Assembly (NCBI RefSeq): GCF_018736105.1
Contig: NZ_CP076135.1
Span: 2,230,001 to 2,294,000 of the forward strand
Origin: Bradyrhizobium sediminis
GTDB taxonomy: Bacteria; Pseudomonadota; Alphaproteobacteria; Rhizobiales; Xanthobacteraceae
Direction: 5' to 3'
Length of the DNA: 64,000 nt
Numbering within the stretch: the stretch's first letter is position 1; each line of letters starts with the position of its first letter. A program made the translations under genes and the position numbers. The notes below the pieces were generated by a model. The model was not told the DNA's origin. It ran no database searches and was given only the letters and a program-made list of their open reading frames with translations. Positions 53,282 through 61,641 of the stretch are shown here, in pieces.

Positions 53282-54876
53282 GCCGCGAACGCCTCTATCT
53301 GTTCGACACCACGCTGCGCGACGGCGCACAGACCAACGGCGTCGACTTCACGCTGCACGACAAGCAGATCATCGCGCAGATGCTCGACCAACTCGGCATC
53401 GATTATGTCGAGGGCGGCTATCCCGGCGCCAATCCGACCGACAGCGAATTCTTTGCCAAAAAGCCTGATCTCGAACATGCGAAGTTCACGGCGTTCGGCA
53501 TGACGCGGCGTCCGGGCCGCTCGGCCTCGAACGATCCGGGGCTCGCGGCGCTGATCGAGGCCAAGGCCGATGCGATCTGCTTCGTCGCAAAGTCCTCCGC
53601 CTATCAGGTCCGCGTCGCGCTCGAAACCACCAACGAGGAAAACCTCGCTTCGATCCGCGACAGCGTCGGTGCGGCGAAAGCCGCAGGCCGCGAGGTGATG
53701 CTCGATTGCGAGCACTTCTTCGACGGCTACAAGGAGAACGCCGATTTCGCGCTGGCCTGCGCCAAGGCGGCCTATGATTCCGGCGCGCGCTGGGTGGTGC
53801 TGTGCGACACCAATGGCGGCACCATGCCGCACGAGATCGAGACCATCGTCGGCGAGGTGGTGAAACATATTCCGGGCGATCACGTCGGTATCCACGCCCA
53901 TAACGACACCGAGCAGGCGGTGGCCAACTCGCTGGCGGCGGTGCGCGCCGGCGCGCGCCAGATCCAGGGCACGCTGAACGGGTTAGGGGAGCGCTGCGGC
54001 AACGCCAATCTGTGCTCGCTGATCCCGACGCTGCGGCTGAAGCGCGAATTTTCCGATGCCTTCGAGATCGGCGTGTCCGCCGACAGGATGGCGACCCTGA
54101 TGAAGGTGTCGCGGACGCTCGACGACATGCTCAACCGGGCGCCGAACCGCCACGCGGCTTATGTCGGCGAAAGCGCGTTCGTGACCAAGACCGGCATTCA
54201 TGCCTCCGCCGTGCTGAAGGATCCGCAGACCTACGAGCATGTATCGCCCGAGACCGTCGGCAATCACCGCAAGGTGCTGGTGTCGGATCAGGCCGGCCGC
54301 TCCAACGTGATTGCCGAACTGGAACGCGCCGGCATCCCCCATGACAAGAACGACCCGAAGCTGCTGCGCCTCGTCGAGGAACTGAAGGAGCGCGAAGCCG
54401 CCGGCTACGCCTATGAGTCCGCCGATGCCTCGTTCGAACTGCTGGCGCGGCGCACGCTCGGCAAGGTGCCGGAATATTTCCGGGTCGAGCAGTTCGACGT
54501 CAATGTCGAGCAGCGCTACAACGCCAACGGCCAGCGCGTCACAGTGGCGATGGCGGTGGTGAAGGTCGACGTCGCCGGCGAACGGCTGATCTCGGCGGCC
54601 GAGGGCAACGGTCCCGTCAATGCGCTCGACGTGGCGCTGCGCAAGGATCTCGGCAAATACCAGAAATACATCGAAGGCCTGAAGCTGATCGACTATCGCG
54701 TGCGTATCCTCAATGGCGGCACGGAAGCGGTGACGCGGGTCTTGATCGAGAGCGAGGACGAGCAGGGCGAGAGCTGGACCACGATCGGCGTGTCGCCCAA
54801 TATCATCGATGCGTCGTTTCAGGCGCTGATGGATTCGGTCATTTACAAGCTGGTGAAATCAGGCGCGCCGGCGTGA
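53278..54876 (+). CDS. cimA: (R)-citramalate synthase
   Basis: The 532-residue enzyme condenses pyruvate and acetyl-CoA to citramalate, giving 2-oxobutyrate for isoleucine without threonine. The DRE-TIM barrel has F-D-T-T-L-R-D-G-A-Q near 9-18, Y-V-E-G-G-Y-P-G-A-N, L-C-D-T-N-G-G and H-A-H-N-D-T metal ligands; the last 150 residues form the LeuA allosteric domain. E-G-G-Y-P-G-A-N-P-T-D and the length point to CimA rather than 2-isopropylmalate synthase. Confidence 0.93.
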   Translation: MSRERLYLFDTTLRDGAQTNGVDFTLHDKQIIAQMLDQLGIDYVEGGYPGANPTDSEFFAKKPDLEHAKFTAFGMTRRPGRSASNDPGLAALIEAKADAICFVAKSSAYQVRVALETTNEENLASIRDSVGAAKAAGREVMLDCEHFFDGYKENADFALACAKAAYDSGARWVVLCDTNGGTMPHEIETIVGEVVKHIPGDHVGIHAHNDTEQAVANSLAAVRAGARQIQGTLNGLGERCGNANLCSLIPTLRLKREFSDAFEIGVSADRMATLMKVSRTLDDMLNRAPNRHAAYVGESAFVTKTGIHASAVLKDPQTYEHVSPETVGNHRKVLVSDQAGRSNVIAELERAGIPHDKNDPKLLRLVEELKEREAAGYAYESADASFELLARRTLGKVPEYFRVEQFDVNVEQRYNANGQRVTVAMAVVKVDVAGERLISAAEGNGPVNALDVALRKDLGKYQKYIEGLKLIDYRVRILNGGTEAVTRVLIESEDEQGESWTTIGVSPNIIDASFQALMDSVIYKLVKSGAPA

Positions 54877-54883
54877 GGTGCTT

Positions 54884-54962
54884 CCGTCATTCCGGGGCGA
54901 TGCGAAGCATCGAACCCGGAATCTCGAGATTCCGGGTCTGGTCCTGCGGACCATCCCCTAAT
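54884..54962. repeat. Mosaic intergenic palindrome after cimA
   Basis: It starts CGTCATTCCGGGG, includes a CGATGC-GAA-GCATCG hairpin at about 54,898-54,912 and a perfect 24-bp palindrome at 54,914-54,937 centred on TCTCGAGA. Same family as 44,499-44,633. It may also end the cysS-cimA transcript. Confidence 0.65.
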
Positions 54963-54991
54963 GACGTGTCGATATTCGAGGATGCCTTCCA

Positions 54992-55381
54992 ATGATCGAC
55001 CACATCTCCGTCGGTGTCCGCGATCTTGAACGCGCCGCGCGCTTCTATGAGGCAACGCTGGCGCCGCTCGGTCTGTCGCGGCTGGTGACGCGGCCCGCTA
55101 CGATCGGCTTCGGCAAGGCCTATCCCGAGTTCTGGATCAATCTGCGCGACGGGATGGCCGAGGTCGCGCCGGAGAGCGGCGTCCATATCTGTCTTCGCGC
55201 GAGGGCTATTGCTGACGTCGATGCGTTTCATGCCGCCGCGCTGAATGCCGGCGGCCGCTCCGACGGCGCACCGGGGCTGCGCCCGCATGATCGCGTGAAA
55301 TACTACGCGGCGTTCGTCATCGATCCCGATGGCAATCGCATTGAGGCGGTGACGTTTCCCAGGGAGGAGGCTAGTTCCTAA
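54992..55381 (+). CDS. VOC-family glyoxalase-like protein
   Basis: The 129-residue single-unit VOC protein begins M-I-D-H-I-S-V-G-V-R-D-L with a metal-site His and ends D-P-D-G-N-R-I-E-A-V-T with a metal-site Glu. H-I-C-L-R-A in the middle supplies another possible ligand. Members range from lactoylglutathione lyases to antibiotic-binding proteins; the substrate is unclear. The stop overlaps that of the convergent LOG gene by 4 bp. Confidence 0.85.
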   Translation: MIDHISVGVRDLERAARFYEATLAPLGLSRLVTRPATIGFGKAYPEFWINLRDGMAEVAPESGVHICLRARAIADVDAFHAAALNAGGRSDGAPGLRPHDRVKYYAAFVIDPDGNRIEAVTFPREEASS

Positions 55382-55983
55382 AGTCTTCTTGCCAACTCGG
55401 GCGTCAGTGCCTCCGCGACGGCGGGCGCACGCGCCGCGGCGGCGCGCAGGCGCGGCAGGATATCCTCGACGCGTTCGGCCTTGAGGATATCGACCTGCAG
55501 GTTGGGGCGGATGAACTCCGTCTCACGCATATGCGCGAGCAGCGCCAGCAGCGGTTCCCAGAAGCCATCGATGTCGGCGAGCAGGATCGGCTTGTTGTGA
55601 CGGCCGAGTTGCTGCCAGGTCAGTTGTTCCACCAGTTCCTCCAGCGTGCCGACGCCGCCAGGCAGCGCCACGAATGCGTCGGAGTGCTCGAACATCAGCC
55701 GCTTGCGCTCGTGCATGTCGGGGGTGACGATCAGGTCCTGAACGCGCTTCAGCGCGTTTTCGCGGCCGGTGAGGAATTCCGGGATGATGCCGGTCACGGT
55801 GCCGCCGTGATCGAGTACGGATTTGGCCACGGCGCCCATCAGCCCGACCGAGCCGCCGCCATAAACGAGGCGGATGCCGTTGTCGGCGAGGGCCTTTCCG
55901 AATGCAAAGGCGGCTTCGACAAAGCGGGGGTTTGTGCCGGGGCCGGAGCCGCAATAGACACAGACGGTTTTGATGATGCTCAT
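55378..55983 (-). CDS. LOG-family protein (TIGR00730, lysine-decarboxylase-like fold)
   Basis: ATG 55983 gives 201 residues starting M-S-I-I-K-T-V-C-V-Y-C-G-S-G; ATG 55992 is possible. The nucleotide-binding G-G-G-S-V-G-L-M-G near 45 and the catalytic P-G-G-V-G-T-L-E-E-L near 105 identify a nucleoside 5'-monophosphate phosphoribohydrolase; in plants and some bacteria it frees active cytokinins. In this bacterial group the natural substrate is uncertain. Confidence 0.9.
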   Translation of the reverse strand: MSIIKTVCVYCGSGPGTNPRFVEAAFAFGKALADNGIRLVYGGGSVGLMGAVAKSVLDHGGTVTGIIPEFLTGRENALKRVQDLIVTPDMHERKRLMFEHSDAFVALPGGVGTLEELVEQLTWQQLGRHNKPILLADIDGFWEPLLALLAHMRETEFIRPNLQVDILKAERVEDILPRLRAAAARAPAVAEALTPELARRL

Positions 55984-56200
55984 ATTGGGCATGTGGCACC
56001 GCAACGTAGGGGCGTCAAGGCGGGCTGATTCGCAAAGGCGATTGAATTGTCCCGCAAATCTGGGCAAATCGCGAAAGATTTGCCTTTCCTGAGGGTGCAA
56101 GCGGCGCTCAAACGCTCTATATGACGGGCAGAATGAAGACCAACCAGAAAATCCGCGCGACGACTGATCGGCGCGCCATTTTGCGCCAGGCTCTCGATTG

Positions 56201-58159
56201 ATGGCTCACGGTCACTCGAACGGGGGCTCCGGCGAAGAAGCGATGCCCCCCGGCAGATCCGTCGAACAGGCGACCCTGATCGGGACGCTGGCGCATCTGT
56301 GGCCGTATATCTGGCCGGGCGACCGCGCCGATCTCAAGATGCGCGTGGTCTGGTCGATGGTGCTGTTGCTGGCTGCGAAGCTGGCGACGCTGTCGGTGCC
56401 GTTCACCTTCAAATGGGCGATCGACGCGCTGACGGGGGCCGATACCGCCCCGGTGCAGTCCTCGAACTGGACGCTGTGGCTGATTGCGTCGCCCCTGATC
56501 ATGACCGCCAGCTATGGCGCCATGCGCGTGCTGATGGCGGTGCTGACGCAATGGCGCGACGGCATCTTCGCCCGTGTCGCGATGCATGCGGTGCGCAAGC
56601 TCGCCTATCTCACCTTCATCCACATGCACGAGCTGTCGCTGCGCTTCCATCTGGAGCGCAAGACCGGCGGCCTGACGCGGGTGCTGGAGCGCGGCCGCTC
56701 CGGCATCGAGGTCATCGTGCGGATGGTGATCCTGCAGCTGGTCCCGACCATCGTCGAGGTCTCGCTGCTGATGGCCGTGCTGCTGTGGCAGTTCGACTGG
56801 CGCTACGTGCTGGTCACGCTGATCATGGTCGTCATCTACATGTATTATACCTACATCGCGACCGAATGGCGTATCGAGATTCGCCGCAAGATGAACGATT
56901 CCGATACCGAGGCGAACACCAAGGCGATCGACTCGCTGTTGAACTACGAGACGGTGAAGTATTTCAGCGCCGAGCAGCGCGAGGCCGAGCGTTACGACCA
57001 TTCGATGGAGCGCTACGAGCGCAACAGCGTGAAGACCTATACCTCGCTGGCGGTGCTCAATACCGGGCAGGCGGTCGTTTTCACCGTGGGCCTGACCGCG
57101 ACCATGCTGATGTGCGCGATCGGCGTGCGCAACGGCACCAATACGGTCGGCGATTTCGTCATGGTCAACGCCATGATGATCCAGCTTTACCAGCCGCTGA
57201 ATTTCATGGGCATGGTGTATCGCGAGATCAAGCAGGCGATCATCGACATCGAGAAGATGTTCAGCGTGCTGTCGCGCCATCCGGAGATCAAGGATCTTCC
57301 CGGCGCCACGCCGCTGGTCGTGACCTCGGGCAATGTGCGGTTCGACGACGTACAATTCGCCTACGACCCCGAGCGTCCGATCCTCAAGGGTCTCAGCTTC
57401 GAGGTGCCGGCCGGCAAGACGGTCGCGATCGTCGGTCCCTCCGGCGCCGGCAAGTCGACCATCTCGCGGCTGTTGTTCCGTCTCTATGACGTCTCCAGCG
57501 GCAGGATCATGATCGACGGCCAGGATATCCGGCAGGTCACGCAGGCCTCCTTGCGGGCCTCGATCGGCATGGTGCCGCAGGATACCGTGCTGTTCAACGA
57601 CACCATCCGCTACAACATCCGCTACGGCCGCTGGGACGCCACCGACGCCGAAGTGGAGGAGGCCGCGCGGCTGGCCCAGATCGATCCCTTCATCCGGATG
57701 TCGCCGAAGGGCTACGAGACCCAGGTCGGCGAACGCGGCCTGAAGCTGTCGGGCGGCGAAAAGCAGCGCGTCGCGATCGCGCGCACCGTGCTCAAGGCGC
57801 CGCCGATCCTGGTGCTCGACGAGGCGACCTCGGCGCTCGACAGCCACACCGAGCATGAAATCCAGGAAGCGCTGGAGCGGGTGTCGCGCAACCGCACCTC
57901 GCTGGTGATCGCGCATCGGCTGTCCACCATCGTCGGCGCCGACGAAATCATCGTGCTGGATCAGGGCAGGATCGCCGAGCGTGGAACTCACGCCGTGCTT
58001 TTGGCATCGGGCGGACTTTATGCCAGTATGTGGAACAGGCAGCGCGAAGCCCAGGAGGCGCGGGAGCGACTGGCGCGGATTGCCGACGACAACGAAGCGC
58101 CGAACCGCGCGCCGCCGCCGGTCGATGACGTGCTGGTTACCCCGGCTGCGGCGGAATGA
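56201..58159 (+). CDS. ABC transporter of the Atm1/HMT1 type (fused membrane and ATPase domains)
   Basis: A 652-residue half-transporter: membrane domain about 35-330 with six helices, ATPase from about 360. Mitochondrial Atm1-like marks are A-I-D-S-L-L-N-Y-E-T-V-K-Y-F and Q-P-L-N-F-M-G-M-V-Y-R-E-I-K-Q. The ATPase has Walker A G-P-S-G-A-G-K-S-T, signature L-S-G-G-E-K-Q-R, Walker B I-L-V-L-D-E-A and A-H-R-L-S-T. Homologues export glutathione-linked sulfur or metal species. An alternative TTG lies one codon earlier. psd and pssA follow. Confidence 0.93.
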   Translation: MAHGHSNGGSGEEAMPPGRSVEQATLIGTLAHLWPYIWPGDRADLKMRVVWSMVLLLAAKLATLSVPFTFKWAIDALTGADTAPVQSSNWTLWLIASPLIMTASYGAMRVLMAVLTQWRDGIFARVAMHAVRKLAYLTFIHMHELSLRFHLERKTGGLTRVLERGRSGIEVIVRMVILQLVPTIVEVSLLMAVLLWQFDWRYVLVTLIMVVIYMYYTYIATEWRIEIRRKMNDSDTEANTKAIDSLLNYETVKYFSAEQREAERYDHSMERYERNSVKTYTSLAVLNTGQAVVFTVGLTATMLMCAIGVRNGTNTVGDFVMVNAMMIQLYQPLNFMGMVYREIKQAIIDIEKMFSVLSRHPEIKDLPGATPLVVTSGNVRFDDVQFAYDPERPILKGLSFEVPAGKTVAIVGPSGAGKSTISRLLFRLYDVSSGRIMIDGQDIRQVTQASLRASIGMVPQDTVLFNDTIRYNIRYGRWDATDAEVEEAARLAQIDPFIRMSPKGYETQVGERGLKLSGGEKQRVAIARTVLKAPPILVLDEATSALDSHTEHEIQEALERVSRNRTSLVIAHRLSTIVGADEIIVLDQGRIAERGTHAVLLASGGLYASMWNRQREAQEARERLARIADDNEAPNRAPPPVDDVLVTPAAAE

Positions 58160-58173
58160 CCGAAAACCAATCT

Positions 58174-58192
58174 CTCTCCCGCAACGGGAGAG
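58174..58192. terminator. Hairpin between ABC exporter and psd genes
   Basis: CTCTCCCG and CGGGAGAG pair around a CAA loop. There is no T tract, so it is a weak terminator or a member of a common C/G-rich repeat rather than a clear stop signal. Confidence 0.45.
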
Positions 58193-58216
58193 GGGATAAA
58201 TGACAGTGAAGCCCTG

Positions 58217-58915
58217 ATGTCCATCGCCAATTCCATCCGCGCGCAAATTCCGCCGATCCATCCGGAAGGCTATCCGTTCATCGGCGGCTTTGCGCTGGTC
58301 AGCCTGATCCTGTTCTGGATCTGGACGCCGCTGGGCTGGATCGGAACCGTGCTGACGGTGTGGTGCGCGCTGTTCTTCCGCGATCCGGTGCGGGTGACGC
58401 CGGTGCGCGAGGGCATCGTGGTTTCGCCGGCCGACGGTCGGGTCTCGCTGATCTCGATGGTGCTGCCGCCGGCCGAGCTTGGTCTCGGTGACCGGCCGCT
58501 GCTGCGGATTTCGGTCTTCATGAGCGTGTTCAACTGCCACGTGAACCGCAGTCCGGTGACCGGGCGGATCGATCGCATTGCGTATCGGCCGGGCGCCTTC
58601 ATCAACGCCGAACTCGACAAGGCGAGCGAAGACAATGAGCGCAATTCGCTTGTGATCTCGACGCCGAACGGCCGCATCGGCGTGGTCCAGATCGCGGGGC
58701 TGGTGGCGCGGCGTATTGTCTCATTCGTCCGCGAAGGGCAGTCGATCGGCGCCGGCGAGCGGTTCGGGTTGATCCGCTTCGGCTCCCGGCTCGACGTCTA
58801 CCTGCCCGAAGGCGGCAAGGCGCTGGTTTCCGTAGGCCAGACCGCGGTGGCCGGGGAGACCGTTCTGGCCGATTTCAGGCAAGGCGACGGCGGCCGGACT
58901 TACCGGGCCGATTAA
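58217..58915 (+). CDS. psd: Phosphatidylserine decarboxylase
   Basis: The 232-residue proenzyme is the short archaeal/rhizobial type. One membrane region (20-50) precedes the domain with S-P-A-D-G-R-V near 70, [10 protein letters not shown] near 100 and the self-cleavage site R-F-G-S-R near 190, where the Ser becomes the pyruvoyl group. It makes phosphatidylethanolamine. pssA, which supplies its substrate, follows at 74 nt, so the two form the usual psd-pssA pair. Confidence 0.94.
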   Translation: MSIANSIRAQIPPIHPEGYPFIGGFALVSLILFWIWTPLGWIGTVLTVWCALFFRDPVRVTPVREGIVVSPADGRVSLISMVLPPAELGLGDRPLLRISVFMSVFNCHVNRSPVTGRIDRIAYRPGAFINAELDKASEDNERNSLVISTPNGRIGVVQIAGLVARRIVSFVREGQSIGAGERFGLIRFGSRLDVYLPEGGKALVSVGQTAVAGETVLADFRQGDGGRTYRAD

Positions 58916-58988
58916 CCATCTGGGCGGGCGCTCGCCCTGGCCGGACGCCGCAATGGCGGAACGGCCCTCCGCTTGCTATATGTGTGCG

Positions 58989-59876
58989 ATGTTGACGCCC
59001 GTCGATCCCAAGAATCCTGAAATGCGCCGCCGGCGGTTTCGCCCGATCCCGGTGCGGATGCTGGTGCCCAACGTCATCACGCTGCTGGCGATCTGCGCCG
59101 GGCTGACCGCGATCCGCCTGTCCACGGAAGGGCGGATGGAACTGGCGGTCGCCGCCATCGTGTTTGCCGCCGTGCTCGACGGCATCGACGGCCGTGTCGC
59201 GCGCATGATCAAGGGCCAGTCGAAGTTCGGGGCCGAACTCGACAGTCTCGCCGATTTCGTCAATTTCGGCGTCGCGCCGGGGTTGATCCTGTATTTCTGG
59301 ACGCTGCACGATCTGCACAATGGCGGCTGGATCGCCGCGATGGTGTTCGCGATCTCGGGCGGCCTGCGGCTGGCGCGCTTCAACGCCACCATGGACGATC
59401 CGAACAAGCCGGCCTTTGCCGCGAATTTCTTCACCGGCGTTCCGGCTCCCGCCGGCGCGATCCTGGTGCTGCTGCCGATCTATCTCGCCTTCCTCGGCAT
59501 GCCGTCGCCGCCGGTGATGCTGACCGCGTTCTATACGCTCCTGATCGCATTCCTGATGGTGTCGCGCCTGCCGGTTTTCTCGGGCAAGACCGTGCGCTTG
59601 CGGGTGCCGCCGGAGATGGTGCTGCCGGTGTTCGTCTCGGTGATCTTCTTCGTGGCGCTCTTGATCGGCTATCCCTGGCACATTCTGTCGGCGGGGTCGG
59701 CGCTTTACCTCCTGAGCCTGCCGTTGGGCTGGAAGTCGTATCGCGACCACAAGCGCAATGCGGCCGCGCAGGCCGCAGCGCCGGCGGAGGCAACTCCGTC
59801 AAGTCCGGCGGCGCCGCCGTTCGCTGCGCCCGTCGCCGAGGCGGACCAGGACAATCGGCCGGTCCGGCTGAACTGA
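58989..59876 (+). CDS. pssA: CDP-diacylglycerol-serine O-phosphatidyltransferase
   Basis: ATG 58989 gives 295 residues. The CDP-alcohol phosphotransferase motif D-G-x-x-x-R-x(7-8)-G-x-x-x-D is present as D-G-R-V-A-R-M-I-K-G-Q-S-K-F-G-A-E-L-D near 62-80 with flanking D-G-I-D. Seven or eight membrane segments follow the basic N-terminus. The last 40 residues are an Ala/Pro tail. It makes phosphatidylserine from CDP-diacylglycerol and serine. Confidence 0.94.
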   Translation: MLTPVDPKNPEMRRRRFRPIPVRMLVPNVITLLAICAGLTAIRLSTEGRMELAVAAIVFAAVLDGIDGRVARMIKGQSKFGAELDSLADFVNFGVAPGLILYFWTLHDLHNGGWIAAMVFAISGGLRLARFNATMDDPNKPAFAANFFTGVPAPAGAILVLLPIYLAFLGMPSPPVMLTAFYTLLIAFLMVSRLPVFSGKTVRLRVPPEMVLPVFVSVIFFVALLIGYPWHILSAGSALYLLSLPLGWKSYRDHKRNAAAQAAAPAEATPSSPAAPPFAAPVAEADQDNRPVRLN

Positions 59877-59922
59877 GCGGGCCCGCGCTGCCAGGGGCCG
59901 CGCCACCTCACCCCTCCTTGTT

Positions 59923-59971
59923 TGATGCGTTTTCTTCACGCGAACCGGTACCCACTTCGCTCGAAAACGCT
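59923..59971. repeat. Hyphenated inverted repeat with GAACCGGTACCC core
   Basis: GCGTTTTC (59927-59934) and GAAAACGC (59963-59970) flank a GCGAACCGGTACC core. The element recurs in intergenic DNA of rhizobial chromosomes; a decayed relative lies near 24,270. Confidence 0.5.
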
Positions 59972-60081
59972 TTGGATGTCTGCCATGAGCGGCCGTTCGA
60001 GTTGGGTTCGATCCCAATCTCGGCTATAGGCAGATCAATGGGTGGCCCCAATGCCATCCTGTAAATCTGGAGAGACACGCC

Positions 60082-60795
60082 GTGACGAAATCCGCTCCGC
60101 TGCCCGCTTCCGTCCTCGAAGCGTTGGCGCGCTATGACACCCCGACCATCTGCAATGCGATGGAGATCGTCGCCCCCGAACGCCGCCTGATCGGCTACAC
60201 CACCAAGCCGCTGGTCTGTCCGTTCCCCGATCTGCCGCCGATGGTCGGTTATGCGCGCACGGTGACGATCCGCTCGGTGCTGAAGTCGGGGCTGCCGGCC
60301 GACGAGCAGGCGAAACGGCGCATCGACTATTACGAATATGTCGGCACCGGCCATGGCCCGCGCATCACCGTGATCCAGGACATCGACGGACCGGACGTCG
60401 GCTACGGCGCATTCTGGGGCGAGGTGCAAAGCAACGTGCACAAGGCGCTCGGCTGCCTCGGCGTCATCACCGACGGATCGATCCGCGACATCCCGCAATG
60501 GGCGCCGGGCTTCCAGGCTTTGGCAGGCTCGATCGGCCCGTCGCACGCCTGGGTTCACGCCGAAAGCTTCGGCGGCGAAGTCCGCGTCGCCGGCATGACG
60601 GTGCGCTCCGACGACCTGATCCACGCCGACCAGCACGGCGCGATCGTGATCCCGATCGACATCGCCGCGAAGATCCCCGAGGCCGCCGAACTCTGCGGCC
60701 GCCGCGAGACCCCGATCCTCGAGATCGCCCGCAGCAAGGACTTTACGCTGGAAAAACTGAAGGCAGCGCTGAAGCGGGCGGCGGAGATTCACTGA
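60082..60795 (+). CDS. RraA-family protein (HMG/CHA aldolase-like)
   Basis: GTG 60082 opens a 237-residue protein. D-T-P-T-I-C-N-A-M-E near 18-27, Y-G-A-F-W-G-E near 110 and G-V-I-T-D-G-S-I-R-D-I near 133 are the RraA/demethylmenaquinone-methyltransferase-like fold motifs; the D-G-x-x-R-D set binds Mg and pyruvate in 4-hydroxy-4-methyl-2-oxoglutarate aldolases. A role in RNase E control is unlikely for this longer subtype. The next gene is a LuxR-type regulator 35 nt later. Confidence 0.82.
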   Translation: MTKSAPLPASVLEALARYDTPTICNAMEIVAPERRLIGYTTKPLVCPFPDLPPMVGYARTVTIRSVLKSGLPADEQAKRRIDYYEYVGTGHGPRITVIQDIDGPDVGYGAFWGEVQSNVHKALGCLGVITDGSIRDIPQWAPGFQALAGSIGPSHAWVHAESFGGEVRVAGMTVRSDDLIHADQHGAIVIPIDIAAKIPEAAELCGRRETPILEIARSKDFTLEKLKAALKRAAEIH

Positions 60796-60830
60796 CGGGG
60801 AAGACAGAAGCAATTTGGGAGGGGTAGGCC

Positions 60831-61502
60831 ATGTTCGCGCTGATGGGCCGTGCAGATCCAGCGGCTAGCCAGGCCATTCAGTTCGCCAGGGGCATTCTCG
60901 ATGCCTCGGCGACGGCTTTCTATGAGGTCGACGAAGGCCTCAACCTGAATCGCTTCCTGCTCAGTGGAATTCCGGTCGATTTTCATCGTCAGTATGTCGA
61001 GCGGATGAATCAATTCGATCCGCTGCATCCGAAGCGCGCCGCCAGCAAGCCGTTTGCCTTGCTGAGTGTCGCGACGGAGCGATGCCCGACGCTCGAATCT
61101 GCGGCCTACCGCTCATTCGCCGGTCAATGCGGCATCGTCGATATGGTCGAATTCTTCTTCCGGCGAGATGACAGGATCGTCGCAGGGATGAGCGTTGCCT
61201 GGGGGCCGGGCTGCAGGATTCCGGACGCGGCCATGAACATCGCCGGAAAGATCCACGACTATCTCGAGTTCAATCTGGTCGGCCGCGCCGCGTCGCCGGC
61301 CGAGGAACCAGCCCGGTATGGCCTGACCTCCCGCGAACTGGACGTGGTCGAGCTGCTATGCTGTGGGCGGACCAACCGCGAAATCAGCGAGTGCCTGCAA
61401 ATCGGCTTGGCGACTGTCAAGACCCACCTGATCCACATCTTCGAAAAGCTCGGTGTGGAAACGCGTTCCGCCGCCGTTGCGCTGATGTCGCGACCGCACT
61501 GA
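60831..61502 (+). CDS. LuxR-type transcriptional regulator
   Basis: The 223-residue protein has an N-terminal sensor domain of about 150 residues with no certain family (F-Y-E-V-D-E-G-L-N, V-E-F-F-F-R-R-D-D-R) and a C-terminal LuxR helix-turn-helix: L-T-S-R-E-L-D-V-V-E-L-L, G-R-T-N-R-E-I-S-E-C-L-Q-I-G-L-A-T-V-K-T-H-L. The sensor does not show the W-x-x-x-Y pattern expected of acyl-homoserine lactone binding, and no luxI is present. It probably controls neighbouring catabolic genes (inference). Confidence 0.85.
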   Translation: MFALMGRADPAASQAIQFARGILDASATAFYEVDEGLNLNRFLLSGIPVDFHRQYVERMNQFDPLHPKRAASKPFALLSVATERCPTLESAAYRSFAGQCGIVDMVEFFFRRDDRIVAGMSVAWGPGCRIPDAAMNIAGKIHDYLEFNLVGRAASPAEEPARYGLTSRELDVVELLCCGRTNREISECLQIGLATVKTHLIHIFEKLGVETRSAAVALMSRPH

Positions 61503-61641
61503 GTCTGCCACGACCCGACCCGGAAGCCGGCGTGCGAGTCCGTCTGTCGCCGGCCGGAGAGCCGTCCAGGCCATCCACCTTTCGGTTGATTGTCCCGGCA
61601 TTTGCGCCGGATCACGGTGGCCATAAACACAAGGGAACTTC

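Noticed and set aside
56117..58540. Open frame of 807 codons antisense to the ABC transporter
   Set aside because: Histidine/arginine-rich composition typical of a high-GC shadow frame; the plus strand encodes a complete Atm1-type protein.
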